Source of the DNA: Runella sp. MFBS21
Lineage (GTDB): Bacteria > Bacteroidota > Bacteroidia > Cytophagales > Spirosomataceae
NCBI RefSeq assembly: GCF_029433105.1
Contig: NZ_JARNTW010000016.1
Coordinates: forward strand, 1-64,000
DNA length: 64,000 nt
Reading direction: 5' to 3'
Translations under genes and position numbers: made by a program
The notes under the pieces: generated by a model
What the model was told of the DNA's origin: nothing
Seen by the model: only the letters and a program-made list of their open reading frames with translations
The model's database searches: none
Shown: in pieces, positions 53,492-63,908 of the stretch
Numbering within the stretch: position 1 is the first letter of the stretch
Layout of the letters: every line of letters begins with the position of its first letter

Positions 53492-53877
53492 GGATGTAAA
53501 ATAGATTGGTTTTCGTTGTTGACTATATATTCCTAATTTATAAAAATACAACGACTATGCCAAGGTTTGGGAACTAATCCCAACAGCCATGAAGAGGAAA
53601 ATTTTGTTATCCAAAGATTTAGTGGCTCAAGTATTTCTTAAAGTATTACAAAAGATAGAAAAAATTTGTCACAACAACTATTTTATAATACTATTCTTTT
53701 TAGAAAAAATGGCGTATTCACCGTAAAATCATTAGTAGTATGACAAATATGCGATTGGTTTAGAGGGTTTGACAAAATTCTTCTAATTTTGGGACGATTT
53801 GTATAGACTCAAAAAAATACAATTTTAAACTTTTTCAGTAAATTATTAGATTACTAACCAAATCATCATATAAAGGC
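53492..53877. other. Intergenic upstream of UDP-glucose dehydrogenase
   Basis: This AT-rich region between divergent genes has no supported coding frame. It contains a TAATTTTG element at 53784-53791 that may serve the UDP-glucose dehydrogenase gene. Confidence 0.4.
53784..53791 (+). promoter_or_regulatory. TAnnTTTG element before UDP-glucose dehydrogenase
   Basis: TAATTTTG matches the -7 consensus but no matching -33 TTG was found at the right spacing; the leader to the ATG at 53878 would be about 80 nt. Low confidence. Confidence 0.3.
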
Positions 53878-55194
53878 ATGAAAATAGCAGTAGTAGGAAC
53901 TGGATATGTAGGACTTGTAACAGGTACTTGTTTTTCTGAAACAGGGATTCAAGTAACTTGTATCGACATCGATGTAAAAAAAGTTGAAAAACTCAACAAC
54001 AGTGTTATTCCCATTTACGAGCCAGGCCTCGATGTTCTTTTCCACCGCAACGTAGCCGAAGGCCGCCTAAAATTCACGACCAACCTTGCAGAAGGTATTA
54101 AAGATGCAGAAGTTATATTTTTAGCTTTGCCAACGCCTCCAGGTGAAGACGGTTCTGCTGATTTGAAATATATTTTGAAAGTGGCCGACGACCTCGGAAA
54201 CATTATGGAAGAGTATGCGGTGATTGTGGATAAGAGCACCGTACCCGTGGGTACCGCCGAGAAAGTCTACGCTGCTGTCGCCAAAAACGCCAAAGTAGAT
54301 TTCGACGTCGTCTCAAATCCTGAATTTTTACGAGAAGGTGTAGCCGTTGAAGACTTTATGAAACCCGACCGCGTGGTGATTGGGACACGTTCAGAAAAAG
54401 CAAAGAAAGTAATGGAAAAACTGTACGCACCACTGGTACGCCAAGGCAATCCCGTTATTTTCATGGACGAACGCTCAGCCGAAATGACCAAATATGCCGC
54501 TAACTCGTTTTTGGCTATGAAAATTACGTTTATGAACGAAATCGCTAACCTATGCGAACTTGCAGGTGCCGACGTAGACAATGTGCGTAAAGGTATTGGT
54601 ACTGATAGCCGTATTGGTAAACGTTTCTTGTTTGCAGGTATTGGCTACGGCGGAAGCTGCTTCCCCAAAGACGTACAAGCATTGGCCAAAACCTCTGAAG
54701 AGTATAACTATGATTTCAAGGTTTTGAAGTCAGTAATGGAAGTGAATGAACTCCAAAAAACCAAAATGCTTCCTTTACTTAGAAAGCATTTTGATGGGGA
54801 GCTCCAAGGAAAAACCATCGCCGTGTGGGGACTTTCTTTTAAACCTTATACCGATGATATTCGCGAAGCCCCAGCTTTGGAAAATATCAAGATTTTGCTT
54901 GAAGAAGGGGCCAAAGTAATTGCCTACGATCCCGAAGGTATGGAAAACGTAAAAAATTATGTGTTTGGCAACAAAATCACTTATGCACATACTCCTTACG
55001 CTGCCTTAGATGACGCCGATGCATTGATGATTTTTACTGAATGGCCCCAATTCCGTACTCCCGAATTTGAAAAAATGGCGTTATTGATGAAAAATAAAGT
55101 TATTTTTGACGGCCGTAATGTGTACGAATTGGATCAAATGAAAGAATTAGGTTTCACTTACTATTCAATCGGACGCGAAACCGTAACCCAGTAA
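53878..55194 (+). CDS. UDP-glucose 6-dehydrogenase
   Basis: This 438-residue enzyme converts UDP-glucose to UDP-glucuronate with two NAD+. The N-terminal Rossmann motif GTGYVGLVTG (7-16), the PTPPGEDGSADL loop and the catalytic Cys in GGSCFPKD (about 258-265) are conserved, as is the C-terminal NAD-like domain with WGLSFKPYTDDIREAP. The length is standard for Ugd. It lies 74 bp before a UDP-glucuronate decarboxylase, so the two give UDP-xylose for cell-surface polysaccharide. Confidence 0.96.
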   Translation: MKIAVVGTGYVGLVTGTCFSETGIQVTCIDIDVKKVEKLNNSVIPIYEPGLDVLFHRNVAEGRLKFTTNLAEGIKDAEVIFLALPTPPGEDGSADLKYILKVADDLGNIMEEYAVIVDKSTVPVGTAEKVYAAVAKNAKVDFDVVSNPEFLREGVAVEDFMKPDRVVIGTRSEKAKKVMEKLYAPLVRQGNPVIFMDERSAEMTKYAANSFLAMKITFMNEIANLCELAGADVDNVRKGIGTDSRIGKRFLFAGIGYGGSCFPKDVQALAKTSEEYNYDFKVLKSVMEVNELQKTKMLPLLRKHFDGELQGKTIAVWGLSFKPYTDDIREAPALENIKILLEEGAKVIAYDPEGMENVKNYVFGNKITYAHTPYAALDDADALMIFTEWPQFRTPEFEKMALLMKNKVIFDGRNVYELDQMKELGFTYYSIGRETVTQ

Positions 55195-55268
55195 GTTTCA
55201 ATAGTGTAGGTTTGTCGTAGCTTTGGTAGCTACCCAGTTTTGATAATTGATAAATTGATAATTGATAC

Positions 55269-56240
55269 ATGAAAAGAGTCTTAATTACAGGCGCAGCAGG
55301 CTTTTTAGGGTCGCACTTATGCGATAGGTTTATTGCAGAGGGTTTTTATGTCATTGGAATGGACAACCTCATCACAGGCGATTTGCGCAACATAGAGCAT
55401 TTGCGTTCAAACCCCAAATTTGAGTTTATTCACCACGACATTTCCAAACACATTGTCATTGACGGTGAGCTGCATTATATCCTCAACTTTGCCTCTCCTG
55501 CTAGCCCCATTGACTACTTAAAAATCCCTATTCAGACCCTTAAAGTGGGGTCGTTGGGTACTCAAAACTGTCTTGGACTTGCCAAAGCCAAAGGAGCCCG
55601 TATCTTGGTAGCTTCTACTTCTGAGGTATATGGCGACCCACTCGTACACCCCCAAAATGAAGAATACTGGGGCCATGTCAATCCAGTAGGATTGCGCGGA
55701 TGCTACGACGAAGCCAAGCGCTTCCAAGAAGCTATCACGATGGCTTACCACCGCCACCACGGTGTCGAGACACGTATCGTACGTATTTTCAACACCTACG
55801 GACCTCGCATGCGTCTGAACGACGGCCGAGTGCTACCAGCTTTTATTGGCCAAGCATTGCGTGGAGAAGACCTTACGGTATTTGGTGATGGTTCACAAAC
55901 TCGCTCTTTCTGTTACGTCGATGACTTAGTTGAAGGTATTTATCGCCTCCTTATGAGCGATTATGCCATGCCTGTCAACGTTGGAAACCCCGCCGAAATC
56001 ACCATTGGGCAGTTTGCTGAAGAAATTATCAAACTTACTGGAACTACTCAAAAAGTAATCTACAAACCTCTTCCACAAGACGATCCAAAACAGCGTCAAC
56101 CAGATATTACATTGGCTAAGCAAGTTTTGGGTTGGGAGCCAAAAGTATCAAGAGCGGAAGGCTTAAAAATCACTTACGAATACTTCAAGAATCTTCCCGA
56201 AGATCGTTTATATGAAGAAACTCACCACCGTGAGTTTTAA
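55269..56240 (+). CDS. UDP-glucuronate decarboxylase (UXS-like)
   Basis: This 323-residue extended SDR has GAAGFLGSH (8-16), the active-site Tyr/Lys in CYDEAKR (about 147-153) and Ser/Thr in [10 protein letters not shown]. The sequence is of the UXS type: [22 protein letters not shown] and the [20 protein letters not shown] region are conserved. It decarboxylates UDP-glucuronate to UDP-xylose. It follows the UDP-glucose dehydrogenase gene, a typical operon, and has a bidirectional terminator. Confidence 0.95.
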   Translation: MKRVLITGAAGFLGSHLCDRFIAEGFYVIGMDNLITGDLRNIEHLRSNPKFEFIHHDISKHIVIDGELHYILNFASPASPIDYLKIPIQTLKVGSLGTQNCLGLAKAKGARILVASTSEVYGDPLVHPQNEEYWGHVNPVGLRGCYDEAKRFQEAITMAYHRHHGVETRIVRIFNTYGPRMRLNDGRVLPAFIGQALRGEDLTVFGDGSQTRSFCYVDDLVEGIYRLLMSDYAMPVNVGNPAEITIGQFAEEIIKLTGTTQKVIYKPLPQDDPKQRQPDITLAKQVLGWEPKVSRAEGLKITYEYFKNLPEDRLYEETHHREF

Positions 56241-56262
56241 GACACGATTCTATTCTATTCAT

Positions 56263-56297
56263 CAACGCCCTTTGCCAAATTTTAGCAAAGGGCGTTG
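56263..56297. terminator. Bidirectional terminator
   Basis: CAACGCCCTTTGC (56263-56275) pairs with GCAAAGGGCGTTG (56285-56297) across a 9-nt loop. It lies between the decarboxylase gene and the convergent small gene. Confidence 0.8.
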
Positions 56298-56299
56298 TG

Positions 56300-56527
56300 T
56301 TAGGTTGAGCTATCTTTTTTCTTTTTAATTTTACTGAACCCAACATTGCTTTCTACAATATCCCACACTATCATTTCTCCCTCCTTGTTATCGTTCGCAA
56401 TGCCTACTGGTTTGACTACTAAATAACGATCATCATCCATTTCATTATTTAGATCGTACGCTTGCCTTCCTAATTCTAGATTTTTTTGTATTTCTTTGAG
56501 CTGAGCTACATCTTTTGCTGTTGGCAT
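56300..56527 (-). CDS. Small hypothetical protein, 75 residues
   Basis: This 75-residue soluble-looking protein of no known family contains a helical start (KDVAQLKEIQKNLELGRQAYDLNNEMDDD) and a strand-rich second half (YLVVKPVGIANDNKEGEMIVWDIVESNVGF). It ends in a basic tail (KIKKKKDSST). It has an ATG start and stops right at the terminator hairpin. No motif suggests a function; a small single-domain protein or toxin/antitoxin-like component cannot be judged. Confidence 0.55.
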   Translation of the reverse strand: MPTAKDVAQLKEIQKNLELGRQAYDLNNEMDDDRYLVVKPVGIANDNKEGEMIVWDIVESNVGFSKIKKKKDSST

Positions 56528-56677
56528 ACTAATGGAAATTTAGTATAAAAAGTTTTTCCTTTAATTATTTTACCAACATATATACGGATGTTTAAACGTA
56601 ATCGATGATTTAATAGCATGAATTGGGATTTTTATTAAACCTCTTTTCAAGTCCCTCTTGTTGCTATTTCTCAAAGA

Positions 56678-58072
56678 CTAATCTGTTTTCATATTGTTTC
56701 CATCATAGGGATGTAACCGTCTGAAAACAAATCCAGAAATAATTGTAAGTATTCCAATAGCTAGAAAGGTATATCGAAAAGCCTCATGTAAGTGGAGTGC
56801 TGGTAAATGTTCCTGAAATATTTTTAATAAAAGTAGCCCAAAAGAAATCCCAAACCCTATCGCCAACTGTTGGTTGACTGAAAGTAAGGAGTTGCCATTG
56901 CTCTCATGATAATTTCTAAGGTCAGCAATTGAGATGGTGTTCATGGCCGTAAATTGAATAGAATTGAAAAAACCTAAAACCATCAAAATAGGCATAAAGG
57001 TATAAACAGCGCTATTCACTGCTGGAATAGCCAATAAACAAATCATGAGACCAATAATAAACGTATTGAACATCAGTGTTTTTCGATAGCCCCATTTGTT
57101 TAGAATTCTAATAACTACCGATTTTCCAAACATCGCCGAAACAGCCATGGGCGCCACAATCCAGCCAGAAAGAACAGCACTTTTGCCATAATCTACTTGA
57201 ATCATCAAAGGGACCAACAAAGGTACAGAGCTAATGCCCAAGCGCGTTGCTAAATTCCCAAGAATTCCTACCCGAAATGTTCTTACTTTAAACAAATTGA
57301 GAGGAAAAATGGGATACTGCGCAAACAAGGCATGCTTATAGTAAAAAAATAACAATAAAAAGCTCAAAATAAAAACGAGAAGTACAGGTGTAAGATTCTT
57401 CGCATTCCCTAGCCACTCCAACGAAATGGACATCAATAAAGAAGCAGAGGCGAAGATTAAAAAACCTTTCAAATCAAAATGAGTAGAAGGAGCCTTATAA
57501 TTTGGCATGTATTTTTGACTCAACAAAATGCCAATTAATCCCATGGGAATATTGATTAGGAAAATCCAATGCCAGCTCAAAAAATCAACGATATAACCTC
57601 CAAACAAAGGTCCAAGTACAGGACCAATGAGTGCGGGGACAATAGCGTAATTCATCGCTTTTACTATCTCATTTTTGTGAAATGTCTTAATAAGTGCCAA
57701 TTTCCCCACTGGTGTCATCAGGCTTCCCCCTATTCCTTGTATCACCCTTGCGATGACCAAATGGGTTAAGTTTTGAGAAAGTGAACAAAAAAATGAACCA
57801 ATGCTAAAAAATAATAAGGCAAGAATAAATATCTTTTTGGTTCCAAACTTATCCGCCAAAAAACCACTCACTGGCATAAATACCGCTAAAGTAAGTACAT
57901 AACTCACAATCGCATTTTGCATATGTAGGGGCGACTCGTGCAATGAATTGGCAATCGAAGGTAAAGAAGTATTAAGAATGGTAGAGTCCAACATCTGCAT
58001 AAAAATAGACGTGGCCAACACTATAGGCAGGACTCTCTTCGTCATTTGTATATCATCTATGGTGTTATTCAT
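56678..58072 (-). CDS. MFS drug/H+ antiporter, DHA2 family
   Basis: This 464-residue inner-membrane protein has about 14 hydrophobic segments, as expected for the DHA2 (EmrB/QacA) type. The motif A-like GFLADKFGTKKIF (about 70-82) and the motif C region GPVLGPLFGGYIVDFLSWHWIFLINIPMGL (about 147-176) are characteristic. Motif D1-like LDSTILNTSLPSIA lies near the N-terminus. It probably exports drugs or hydrophobic compounds by proton antiport. I use the ATG at 58072; an upstream start would run into the sigma-factor terminator hairpin. Confidence 0.9.
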   Translation of the reverse strand: MNNTIDDIQMTKRVLPIVLATSIFMQMLDSTILNTSLPSIANSLHESPLHMQNAIVSYVLTLAVFMPVSGFLADKFGTKKIFILALLFFSIGSFFCSLSQNLTHLVIARVIQGIGGSLMTPVGKLALIKTFHKNEIVKAMNYAIVPALIGPVLGPLFGGYIVDFLSWHWIFLINIPMGLIGILLSQKYMPNYKAPSTHFDLKGFLIFASASLLMSISLEWLGNAKNLTPVLLVFILSFLLLFFYYKHALFAQYPIFPLNLFKVRTFRVGILGNLATRLGISSVPLLVPLMIQVDYGKSAVLSGWIVAPMAVSAMFGKSVVIRILNKWGYRKTLMFNTFIIGLMICLLAIPAVNSAVYTFMPILMVLGFFNSIQFTAMNTISIADLRNYHESNGNSLLSVNQQLAIGFGISFGLLLLKIFQEHLPALHLHEAFRYTFLAIGILTIISGFVFRRLHPYDGNNMKTD

Positions 58073-58103
58073 TGGCTGAATGTATTTAGTTTTCAATTCC
58101 TTA

Positions 58104-58150
58104 AAAAGCAAGAAGGGGTTGTCTTTGCGAGACAACCCCTTCTTGCTTTT
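58104..58150 (-). terminator. Terminator of the sigma-factor gene
   Basis: A 21-bp stem pairs 58104-58124 with 58130-58150 around a 5-nt loop, with A and T ends. On the minus strand it follows the sigma-factor stop and precedes the MFS gene. Confidence 0.85.
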
Positions 58151-58161
58151 TACCGAAAAAT

Positions 58162-59025
58162 CTACCCTAAATAAGTTTTGAGGGCTTTGCTACGTGAGGT
58201 ATGACGCAAACGACGAATCGCTTTTTCTTTGATTTGGCGTACCCTTTCACGAGTAAGATTAAATTTTTCCCCTATTTCTTCTAGGGTCATTGGGTGCTCA
58301 CCGTTTAAGCCAAAATATAAGGCAATGACATCTGATTCACGTTGAGTAAGCGTAGAAAGCGCACGCGCTACTTCTTTTCGTAGCGAATCATTGATAAGCC
58401 CTTGATCTGGTTTCTCCTCCATGTCGTTTTCGAGTACATCGAGAAGGCTATTTTCTTCACCTTGTACGAAAGGAGCATCCATGGAGACGTGACGTCCAGA
58501 GATTTTGAGAGTATCTACGACCTCATTGGCAGAAATATCAAGTACTTCGGCCAATTCCTCGGGCGAAGGCTCACGTTCAAATTTCTGCTCAAGATCCGAA
58601 AATGTCTTTGAGATTTTATTAAGAGATCCTACACGGTTGAGTGGAAGACGCACGATACGGGACTGCTCGGCCAAAGCCTGCAAGATGGATTGACGAATCC
58701 ACCATACTGCGTACGAAATGAATTTAAAACCACGGGTTTCGTCAAAACGCTGTGCCGCTTTGATAAGACCTAAGTTTCCTTCATTGATTAAATCACCAAG
58801 CGACAAACCTTGGTTTTGGTATTGTTTTGCAACTGATACCACAAAACGCAAGTTTGCTTTTGTCAATCTCTCCAATGCTTGCTGATCACCTTCCCGAATT
58901 CGTTGCGCCAAAGTTACCTCCTCATCGGGGGTGAGCAAATCTACCTTACCAATTTCCTGTAAATACTTATCGAGTGATTGGCTTTCACGGTTGGTAATCT
59001 GCTTGCTGATTTTAAGCTGTCTCAT
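58162..59025 (-). CDS. rpoD: Primary sigma factor RpoD/SigA
   Basis: This 287-residue sigma-70 protein is the Bacteroidota primary sigma factor, which lacks region 1.1 and recognises TAnnTTTG promoters. Region 1.2 ([11 protein letters not shown]), region 2 ([54 protein letters not shown] and [15 protein letters not shown]) and region 4 ([26 protein letters not shown]) are intact. It directs core RNA polymerase to housekeeping promoters. It has its own terminator. Confidence 0.96.
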   Translation of the reverse strand: MRQLKISKQITNRESQSLDKYLQEIGKVDLLTPDEEVTLAQRIREGDQQALERLTKANLRFVVSVAKQYQNQGLSLGDLINEGNLGLIKAAQRFDETRGFKFISYAVWWIRQSILQALAEQSRIVRLPLNRVGSLNKISKTFSDLEQKFEREPSPEELAEVLDISANEVVDTLKISGRHVSMDAPFVQGEENSLLDVLENDMEEKPDQGLINDSLRKEVARALSTLTQRESDVIALYFGLNGEHPMTLEEIGEKFNLTRERVRQIKEKAIRRLRHTSRSKALKTYLG

Positions 59026-59127
59026 TTATTTATACTTTGGTGCTGTTTACTTCTATTTGGTAACGAAAAAAGAGGACTAAAAGTTAAAAAACGCTCGGAT
59101 TTTTAAGTTAAAAAACCAAAAATCTAC

Positions 59128-61353
59128 TTACCGTGGGCGGCGGTTATCATCCTTACGGCGTTCTCCTCTATCTCCACGGTCGTTGCGGTCTCCTCTATCC
59201 TCACGAGGAGGTCGTTCTACGTAGCCTTCTGGCTTGGGCAAGAGCACTTTTCTTGACAGGCGGAATTTACCCGTTTTTTTATCGTGTTCTACCAATTTCA
59301 CTTGTACTTCTTCACCTACTTGAAGTACCCCGTCCATATTTTCGAGGCGTTCCCACGTAATTTCAGAAATATGCAATAACCCGTCTTTGCCCGGCATAAA
59401 CTCTACAAATGCACCAAATGGCTGAATGGTCTTCACGATTCCGGTGTACACTTCGCCTACCTCTGGAATAGCAACAATCCCTTTGATACGCTTCACAGCG
59501 ATATCCATGCTTTGCCCATTGGTTGCAAATATGCTCACAAAGCCCGCATTGTCGCGCTCTTCGATGGTCACTGTAGCACCAGATACACGCTGAATCTCCT
59601 GCACAATCTTACCACCTGGCCCGATTACGGCACCGATTTGGTCTTGAGCAATCTGAATCACTACTGCACGAGGAGCATGAGGTTTGAGTTCTTCACGCGG
59701 CTCAGTGATGGCTTTCTTCATTTCACCTAAAATATGCAAACGACCACGGCGAGCTTGAGCCAATGCTTCGGTCAATACTTCATACGAAAGTCCATTGACT
59801 TTCAAGTCCATCTGACAAGCCGTGATTCCATTTTCGGTACCAGTTACCTTAAAATCCATATCACCTAAGTGATCTTCATCCCCAAGGATATCCGACAAAA
59901 TGGCGTATTTACCAGCCTCATCCGTAATCAATCCCATTGCAATTCCGGCCACTGGTGCTTTTATTTTCACACCCGCATCCATAAGCGCAAGCGTACCAGC
60001 ACATACAGTAGCCATTGAGGAGGAACCATTTGATTCTAATATATCAGAAACTATACGAATTGTGTATGGATTTTCTTCATCGGGAGGCAATACTTTTTTC
60101 AATGCACGATGCGCCAAGTTGCCGTGCCCTACTTCACGGCGACCAGGTCCACGGTTAGGTTTTACCTCTCCTGTAGAAAACCCTGGAAAATTGTAATGCA
60201 ACAAAAAACGTCCGTATCCATAAGCCATCGCTGTATCGATGATTTGTTCGTCCATTTTAGTGCCCAAGGTCACAGTAGTGAGCGATTGGGTTTCACCGCG
60301 GGTAAAAAGCGCCGATCCGTGCGGAGCAGGTAAAAAATCTACCTCACTCTCAATCGGCCGAATCTGCTCCAAGGCTCTTCCGTCGAGGCGTTTTCTTTCA
60401 TCGAGCACAAGTCTACGTGAAGCTTCCCATTCTAAGTCGTGGTAATAACGCTTTATGAGGGGAAGTTTTTCTTCGTATGTTTCTGGATTTTCTTCTTTGA
60501 ATTTTTCGAGGTATTCCGTAATGACAGCCTTAAATCCCTCTTTACGAACTTGTTTGTTGGCCGAGCCTTGTTGAGCTACAGCATAAATTTTGTCATAACA
60601 GGCCTCTCTTACTTTTTGACGCAACTCTTCATCGTGCGTCACATATTCAAAAGGGCGTTTTTCGGTTTTGCCAGCCGCTGCTTCAAATTCTTTTTGCGCT
60701 GCACATTGAATCTTAATCACCTCATGGGCAGCTTTGAGGGCTTCTACCACTTCTTCTTCAGAAGCCTCGCTCATTTCACCTTCCACCATACAAATATCTT
60801 TTGCAGAGGCAGCTACAATGAGGTCGAGGGTTGCATTTTTGAGTTGAGAAGTAGGAGGATTGATGATATACTGCCCGTCTATTTTGGCTACCCTTACTTC
60901 AGAAATAGGGCCATTAAACGGAATATCTGTAATCATTAAAGCTGATGACGCTGCCAAAGCAGCTAAGGCATCTGGTAATACTTCGGCGTCGGCCGAAATC
61001 AAAAATACATTTACTTGTGTATCTGCATAAAAGTCGTCTGGAAACATCGGACGGAGTGCTCGGTCTACCAAACGGCTCACCAATACTTCGTGGTCAGAGA
61101 GCTTACCTTCTCTTTTTTGGAAGCTTCCAGGGATTCGACCCGCCGAGGCAAATTTCTCTTGGTAATCGACCGACAATGGTAGAAAATCAGTACCGGGTCT
61201 GGCTTCTGGATTGGACACAACCGTTGCCAGCAGCATCGTATTGCCCATACGTACAACTACCGAGCCGTTGGCTTGTCTGGCTAACTTTCCAGTTTCAATT
61301 GTGATAGTACGACCATCCGGAAGCGTAATGGTCTTAGTGATGATGTTAAACAT
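59128..61353 (-). CDS. pnp: Polyribonucleotide nucleotidyltransferase
   Basis: This 741-residue phosphorolytic exoribonuclease degrades RNA from the 3' end. Two RNase PH domains (about 10-230 and 315-540) are followed by a KH domain (about 555-620, with [15 protein letters not shown]) and an S1 domain (about 625-700, [33 protein letters not shown]). The C-terminus is a basic, Arg/Asp/Gly-rich tail of about 35 residues ([19 protein letters not shown]), likely disordered. It follows rpsO, the usual order. Confidence 0.97.
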   Translation of the reverse strand: MFNIITKTITLPDGRTITIETGKLARQANGSVVVRMGNTMLLATVVSNPEARPGTDFLPLSVDYQEKFASAGRIPGSFQKREGKLSDHEVLVSRLVDRALRPMFPDDFYADTQVNVFLISADAEVLPDALAALAASSALMITDIPFNGPISEVRVAKIDGQYIINPPTSQLKNATLDLIVAASAKDICMVEGEMSEASEEEVVEALKAAHEVIKIQCAAQKEFEAAAGKTEKRPFEYVTHDEELRQKVREACYDKIYAVAQQGSANKQVRKEGFKAVITEYLEKFKEENPETYEEKLPLIKRYYHDLEWEASRRLVLDERKRLDGRALEQIRPIESEVDFLPAPHGSALFTRGETQSLTTVTLGTKMDEQIIDTAMAYGYGRFLLHYNFPGFSTGEVKPNRGPGRREVGHGNLAHRALKKVLPPDEENPYTIRIVSDILESNGSSSMATVCAGTLALMDAGVKIKAPVAGIAMGLITDEAGKYAILSDILGDEDHLGDMDFKVTGTENGITACQMDLKVNGLSYEVLTEALAQARRGRLHILGEMKKAITEPREELKPHAPRAVVIQIAQDQIGAVIGPGGKIVQEIQRVSGATVTIEERDNAGFVSIFATNGQSMDIAVKRIKGIVAIPEVGEVYTGIVKTIQPFGAFVEFMPGKDGLLHISEITWERLENMDGVLQVGEEVQVKLVEHDKKTGKFRLSRKVLLPKPEGYVERPPREDRGDRNDRGDRGERRKDDNRRPR

Positions 61354-61533
61354 GAAAGAAGAATTAATAAACCGCTTTTTGCCCCCTTTGGGCTATTGAT
61401 ATTATCATTTAAGTGCATAAGTCATTTATAGCTTATTGCTACTTTACTTTTAGCTCTTCCTAAATGATTTTTTGTAAAATATTTTTTGGATAAAATAAAC
61501 TAGCGTAGTTCGTTCTATCAAGGAAGAAAATGA

Positions 61534-61570
61534 CAAACAGGGAATCCAACTGTTTGGAATTCCCTGTTTG
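61534..61570 (-). terminator. rpsO terminator
   Basis: CAAACAGGGAATCC (61534-61547) pairs with GGAATTCCCTGTTTG (61556-61570), with one unpaired base. On the minus strand it lies directly after the rpsO stop. Confidence 0.75.
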
Positions 61571-61578
61571 AGTATCGC

Positions 61579-61848
61579 TTATTTTCTGATGTTCAATTCA
61601 GCGATGATAGAGCGATAACGACTGATGTCATTTTTTTGAAGATAATTTAATAATCTTCTGCGCTTTCCTACCAATTTCAAAAGACCAAGACGGGTAGCAT
61701 TGTCATGCTTGTGCTGCTTCAAATGCTCTGTCAAGTGGTTGATACGGTGGGTAAATAAAGCAATTTGTGATTCGGGTGAGCCAGTGTCGCTCTCAGACTT
61801 GCCATATTTTTGAAACAAGTCTTTTTTCACTTCCGATGTTAAATACAT
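61579..61848 (-). CDS. rpsO: 30S ribosomal protein S15
   Basis: This 89-residue protein is S15, which binds 16S rRNA helices 20-22 and nucleates the central domain of the 30S subunit. The segments [60 protein letters not shown] are the classical S15 signature, including the HxxDxxxRxxLxxLVxKRRxLLxYL motif. It lies just upstream of pnp and has its own promoter and terminator. Confidence 0.98.
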   Translation of the reverse strand: MYLTSEVKKDLFQKYGKSESDTGSPESQIALFTHRINHLTEHLKQHKHDNATRLGLLKLVGKRRRLLNYLQKNDISRYRSIIAELNIRK

Positions 61849-61896
61849 AATTGTAACCTCAGATTAAAAGAAAAAACATAATTATAAAAACGGCTG

Positions 61897-61904
61897 CAAA
61901 GATA
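61897..61904 (-). promoter_or_regulatory. TAnnTTTG element for rpsO
   Basis: On the minus strand TATCTTTG (plus CAAAGATA at 61897-61904) matches the -7 consensus about 50 bp before the rpsO start. No clear -33 TTG is seen. Confidence 0.45.
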
Positions 61905-61909
61905 CTAAA

Positions 61910-63418
61910 TTAATTTGAATAAATTGTTTTATCTTTTCGCCATTTTTTTAATACGGCCCCATTGTCCCATTTTTTCTTTATTTTCTCCAACCAAATCACG
62001 TAAATGTCTTTGTCGAATAGTCTAGAATCCTTCATAGCCCTATCTGCAAAGTAAAATCCAACCAGTAATAATATAGCGTTTGAAAACCAAGCTCCTATCG
62101 GTACCACTACCAAGCCATCTTTCGCCCATTTATCACCTTGTAAAGTCAATACATAAGACAAGATAAAAAATAATACCGATACCAAAACCGGAATTCCAAA
62201 GCCTCCTTTTTTGATAATAGCTCCCAAAGGTGCTCCCAATAAAAACATTACAAAGCACGAAACCGCTTGGGTATATTTATGGTGCATTTCCAAATCATAC
62301 CGATACCATGCTTTGCCTTTTTCGCTAATGTAGGTTTTGTTACTTTCGGCATAAGATTTTACGTTTTGGGCTTGGTTTAGGGCAGTAGCTACAATCTGCT
62401 CCTTCTCTGAAGCACTTATAATAGGCTTTTTCTTCAACAAAGAATCCACCCACTTTCCATACTTTGGGGCTGTTTGCTTAGGTAAAGTCTCTGCTCTGAA
62501 GGCATAGCTAAAGTACTGTTTTGATTGGGTAAAAAGCCCATCCCTTGATTTTTTATACTCTTTTTTGAGCGAATCGGCTACTCTTCTCAATTCTACGGCG
62601 TCTTTCATGTATTCATGGTACTGAAACTGTGTCTCATCGGTACGTTTTAGTCCAAAAGACTCCAAACTCACCACCATTTTATAATGCCCAAAATGAGAAC
62701 GGGTAAATTGACGATTATCAGCTGAGGAATAAGCACCACCCGATTGCGCACTTTCGCTGTATTGATTGCCATTATAAAGCTCAAAAACGAGGTAGGCTTT
62801 GTCATGAATGGTATACATCAATCCTGAATCCGCCAAAATCACCTCTCGGTTGCCCGCATTGTAGTCGTTGGTAGGGTGCCGATAAATGACCAGCCCCTTG
62901 AGGCTTCGTTCGTTGGGCGCTGGAAATTTTTTATCTACTTTGATATTGTAGCCTGGCAAGTCGTTATAAAAAATCCCCTCTTTGATATTGAGGGTTGCTT
63001 TGGCGGTTTTGATATCATAAAGTAAGCTATACCCTTTAAGGTTAGCCCAAGGAGCGACTTCATTATTATACCAAAAAGAAAAAAGCGTAATACACATCAC
63101 TACAACCATCACAGAGCGCATAGCACGCCAAGTAGAAATCCCTGCGCTTTTGATGGCGGTCAGTTCAAAAAACTCCCCTAGATTTCCGAAGGTCATCAAC
63201 GACGAAAGCAAAACTGCCAAGGGCAGTGCAATAGGGATGGTAATTAGGCTAAAATAAGTTAATAATTTAACATAATTTATGAAATCAATGTCTTTTCCTA
63301 CAAGTTCGTTGAGATACTGAGAAATAAGACGCATCAAGAAAATGAAGACAACAATACACAGCGTCAACACAAACGGCCCTAAAAACGACCGTAAAACTAA
63401 CTTATCAATCTTTTTCAT
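61910..63418 (-). CDS. LptF/LptG permease family protein
   Basis: This 502-residue inner-membrane protein belongs to the LptF/LptG (YjgP/YjgQ) family, which with LptB moves lipopolysaccharide from the inner membrane. The N-terminal membrane part (about 13-120) has the conserved FVLTLCIVVFIFLMRLISQYLNELVGKDI and PIALPLAVLLSSLMTFGNLGEFFELTAIKSAGIS region, a large periplasmic beta-jellyroll follows, and three more helices close the protein (about 380-470). Bacteroidota may use one or two such proteins. It is one gene upstream of rpsO. Confidence 0.92.
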   Translation of the reverse strand: MKKIDKLVLRSFLGPFVLTLCIVVFIFLMRLISQYLNELVGKDIDFINYVKLLTYFSLITIPIALPLAVLLSSLMTFGNLGEFFELTAIKSAGISTWRAMRSVMVVVMCITLFSFWYNNEVAPWANLKGYSLLYDIKTAKATLNIKEGIFYNDLPGYNIKVDKKFPAPNERSLKGLVIYRHPTNDYNAGNREVILADSGLMYTIHDKAYLVFELYNGNQYSESAQSGGAYSSADNRQFTRSHFGHYKMVVSLESFGLKRTDETQFQYHEYMKDAVELRRVADSLKKEYKKSRDGLFTQSKQYFSYAFRAETLPKQTAPKYGKWVDSLLKKKPIISASEKEQIVATALNQAQNVKSYAESNKTYISEKGKAWYRYDLEMHHKYTQAVSCFVMFLLGAPLGAIIKKGGFGIPVLVSVLFFILSYVLTLQGDKWAKDGLVVVPIGAWFSNAILLLVGFYFADRAMKDSRLFDKDIYVIWLEKIKKKWDNGAVLKKWRKDKTIYSN

Positions 63419-63515
63419 GCATTCGACTTGGGCTGCTAATAGTCAGGCGTTAATGATTAATGAAATTTAATAAATAATTTGTTTCATCAATCAACTCATG
63501 ACTTCTACCCCTTCT

Positions 63516-63908
63516 TCAGCTTCCGACAATTTCCTTCAGACTTTCTATTAAACCACCCCAAAGGTCTTTTAGTTCTTCAGCATCAGCATTGAGTGAATAA
63601 TCCGTAATGCGTAAATAGGTAGAGCCTGTCAAATCACTAACATCTATTTTAAACTCGATGTAATTGTTGTCGCGATTACTCTCACTCGTATTAAGAAACT
63701 CAAATTTCACGCTTTTATTGAGTCGCAACGACGTTTGCTCTGCAATATGACTTTCCTTATCCCATACAAAGTCAAAGGTATGGTCAGGCCTAATATTGAC
63801 TTTATCACAAAACCATTGTGACAACCCCGATGCCGTACTCACATACGGAAATAGCATCTTAGGAGAAGCTCTAAGCTCGTATTCGTCGGTGTATTTGAAT
63901 TTTTGCAT
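63516..63908 (-). CDS. START-like domain protein (SRPBCC)
   Basis: This 130-residue protein has the START-like or AHSA1-type fold of SRPBCC superfamily members: KYTDEYELRASPKMLFPYVSTASGLSQWFCDKVNIRPDHTFDFVWD (about 4-50) and the closing long helix LKDLWGGLIESLKEIVG. Such proteins bind hydrophobic ligands in a cavity. A similar protein family is encoded in many Bacteroidota and named START-like. No partner is evident. The ATG start at 63908 is conventional. Confidence 0.88.
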   Translation of the reverse strand: MQKFKYTDEYELRASPKMLFPYVSTASGLSQWFCDKVNIRPDHTFDFVWDKESHIAEQTSLRLNKSVKFEFLNTSESNRDNNYIEFKIDVSDLTGSTYLRITDYSLNADAEELKDLWGGLIESLKEIVGS

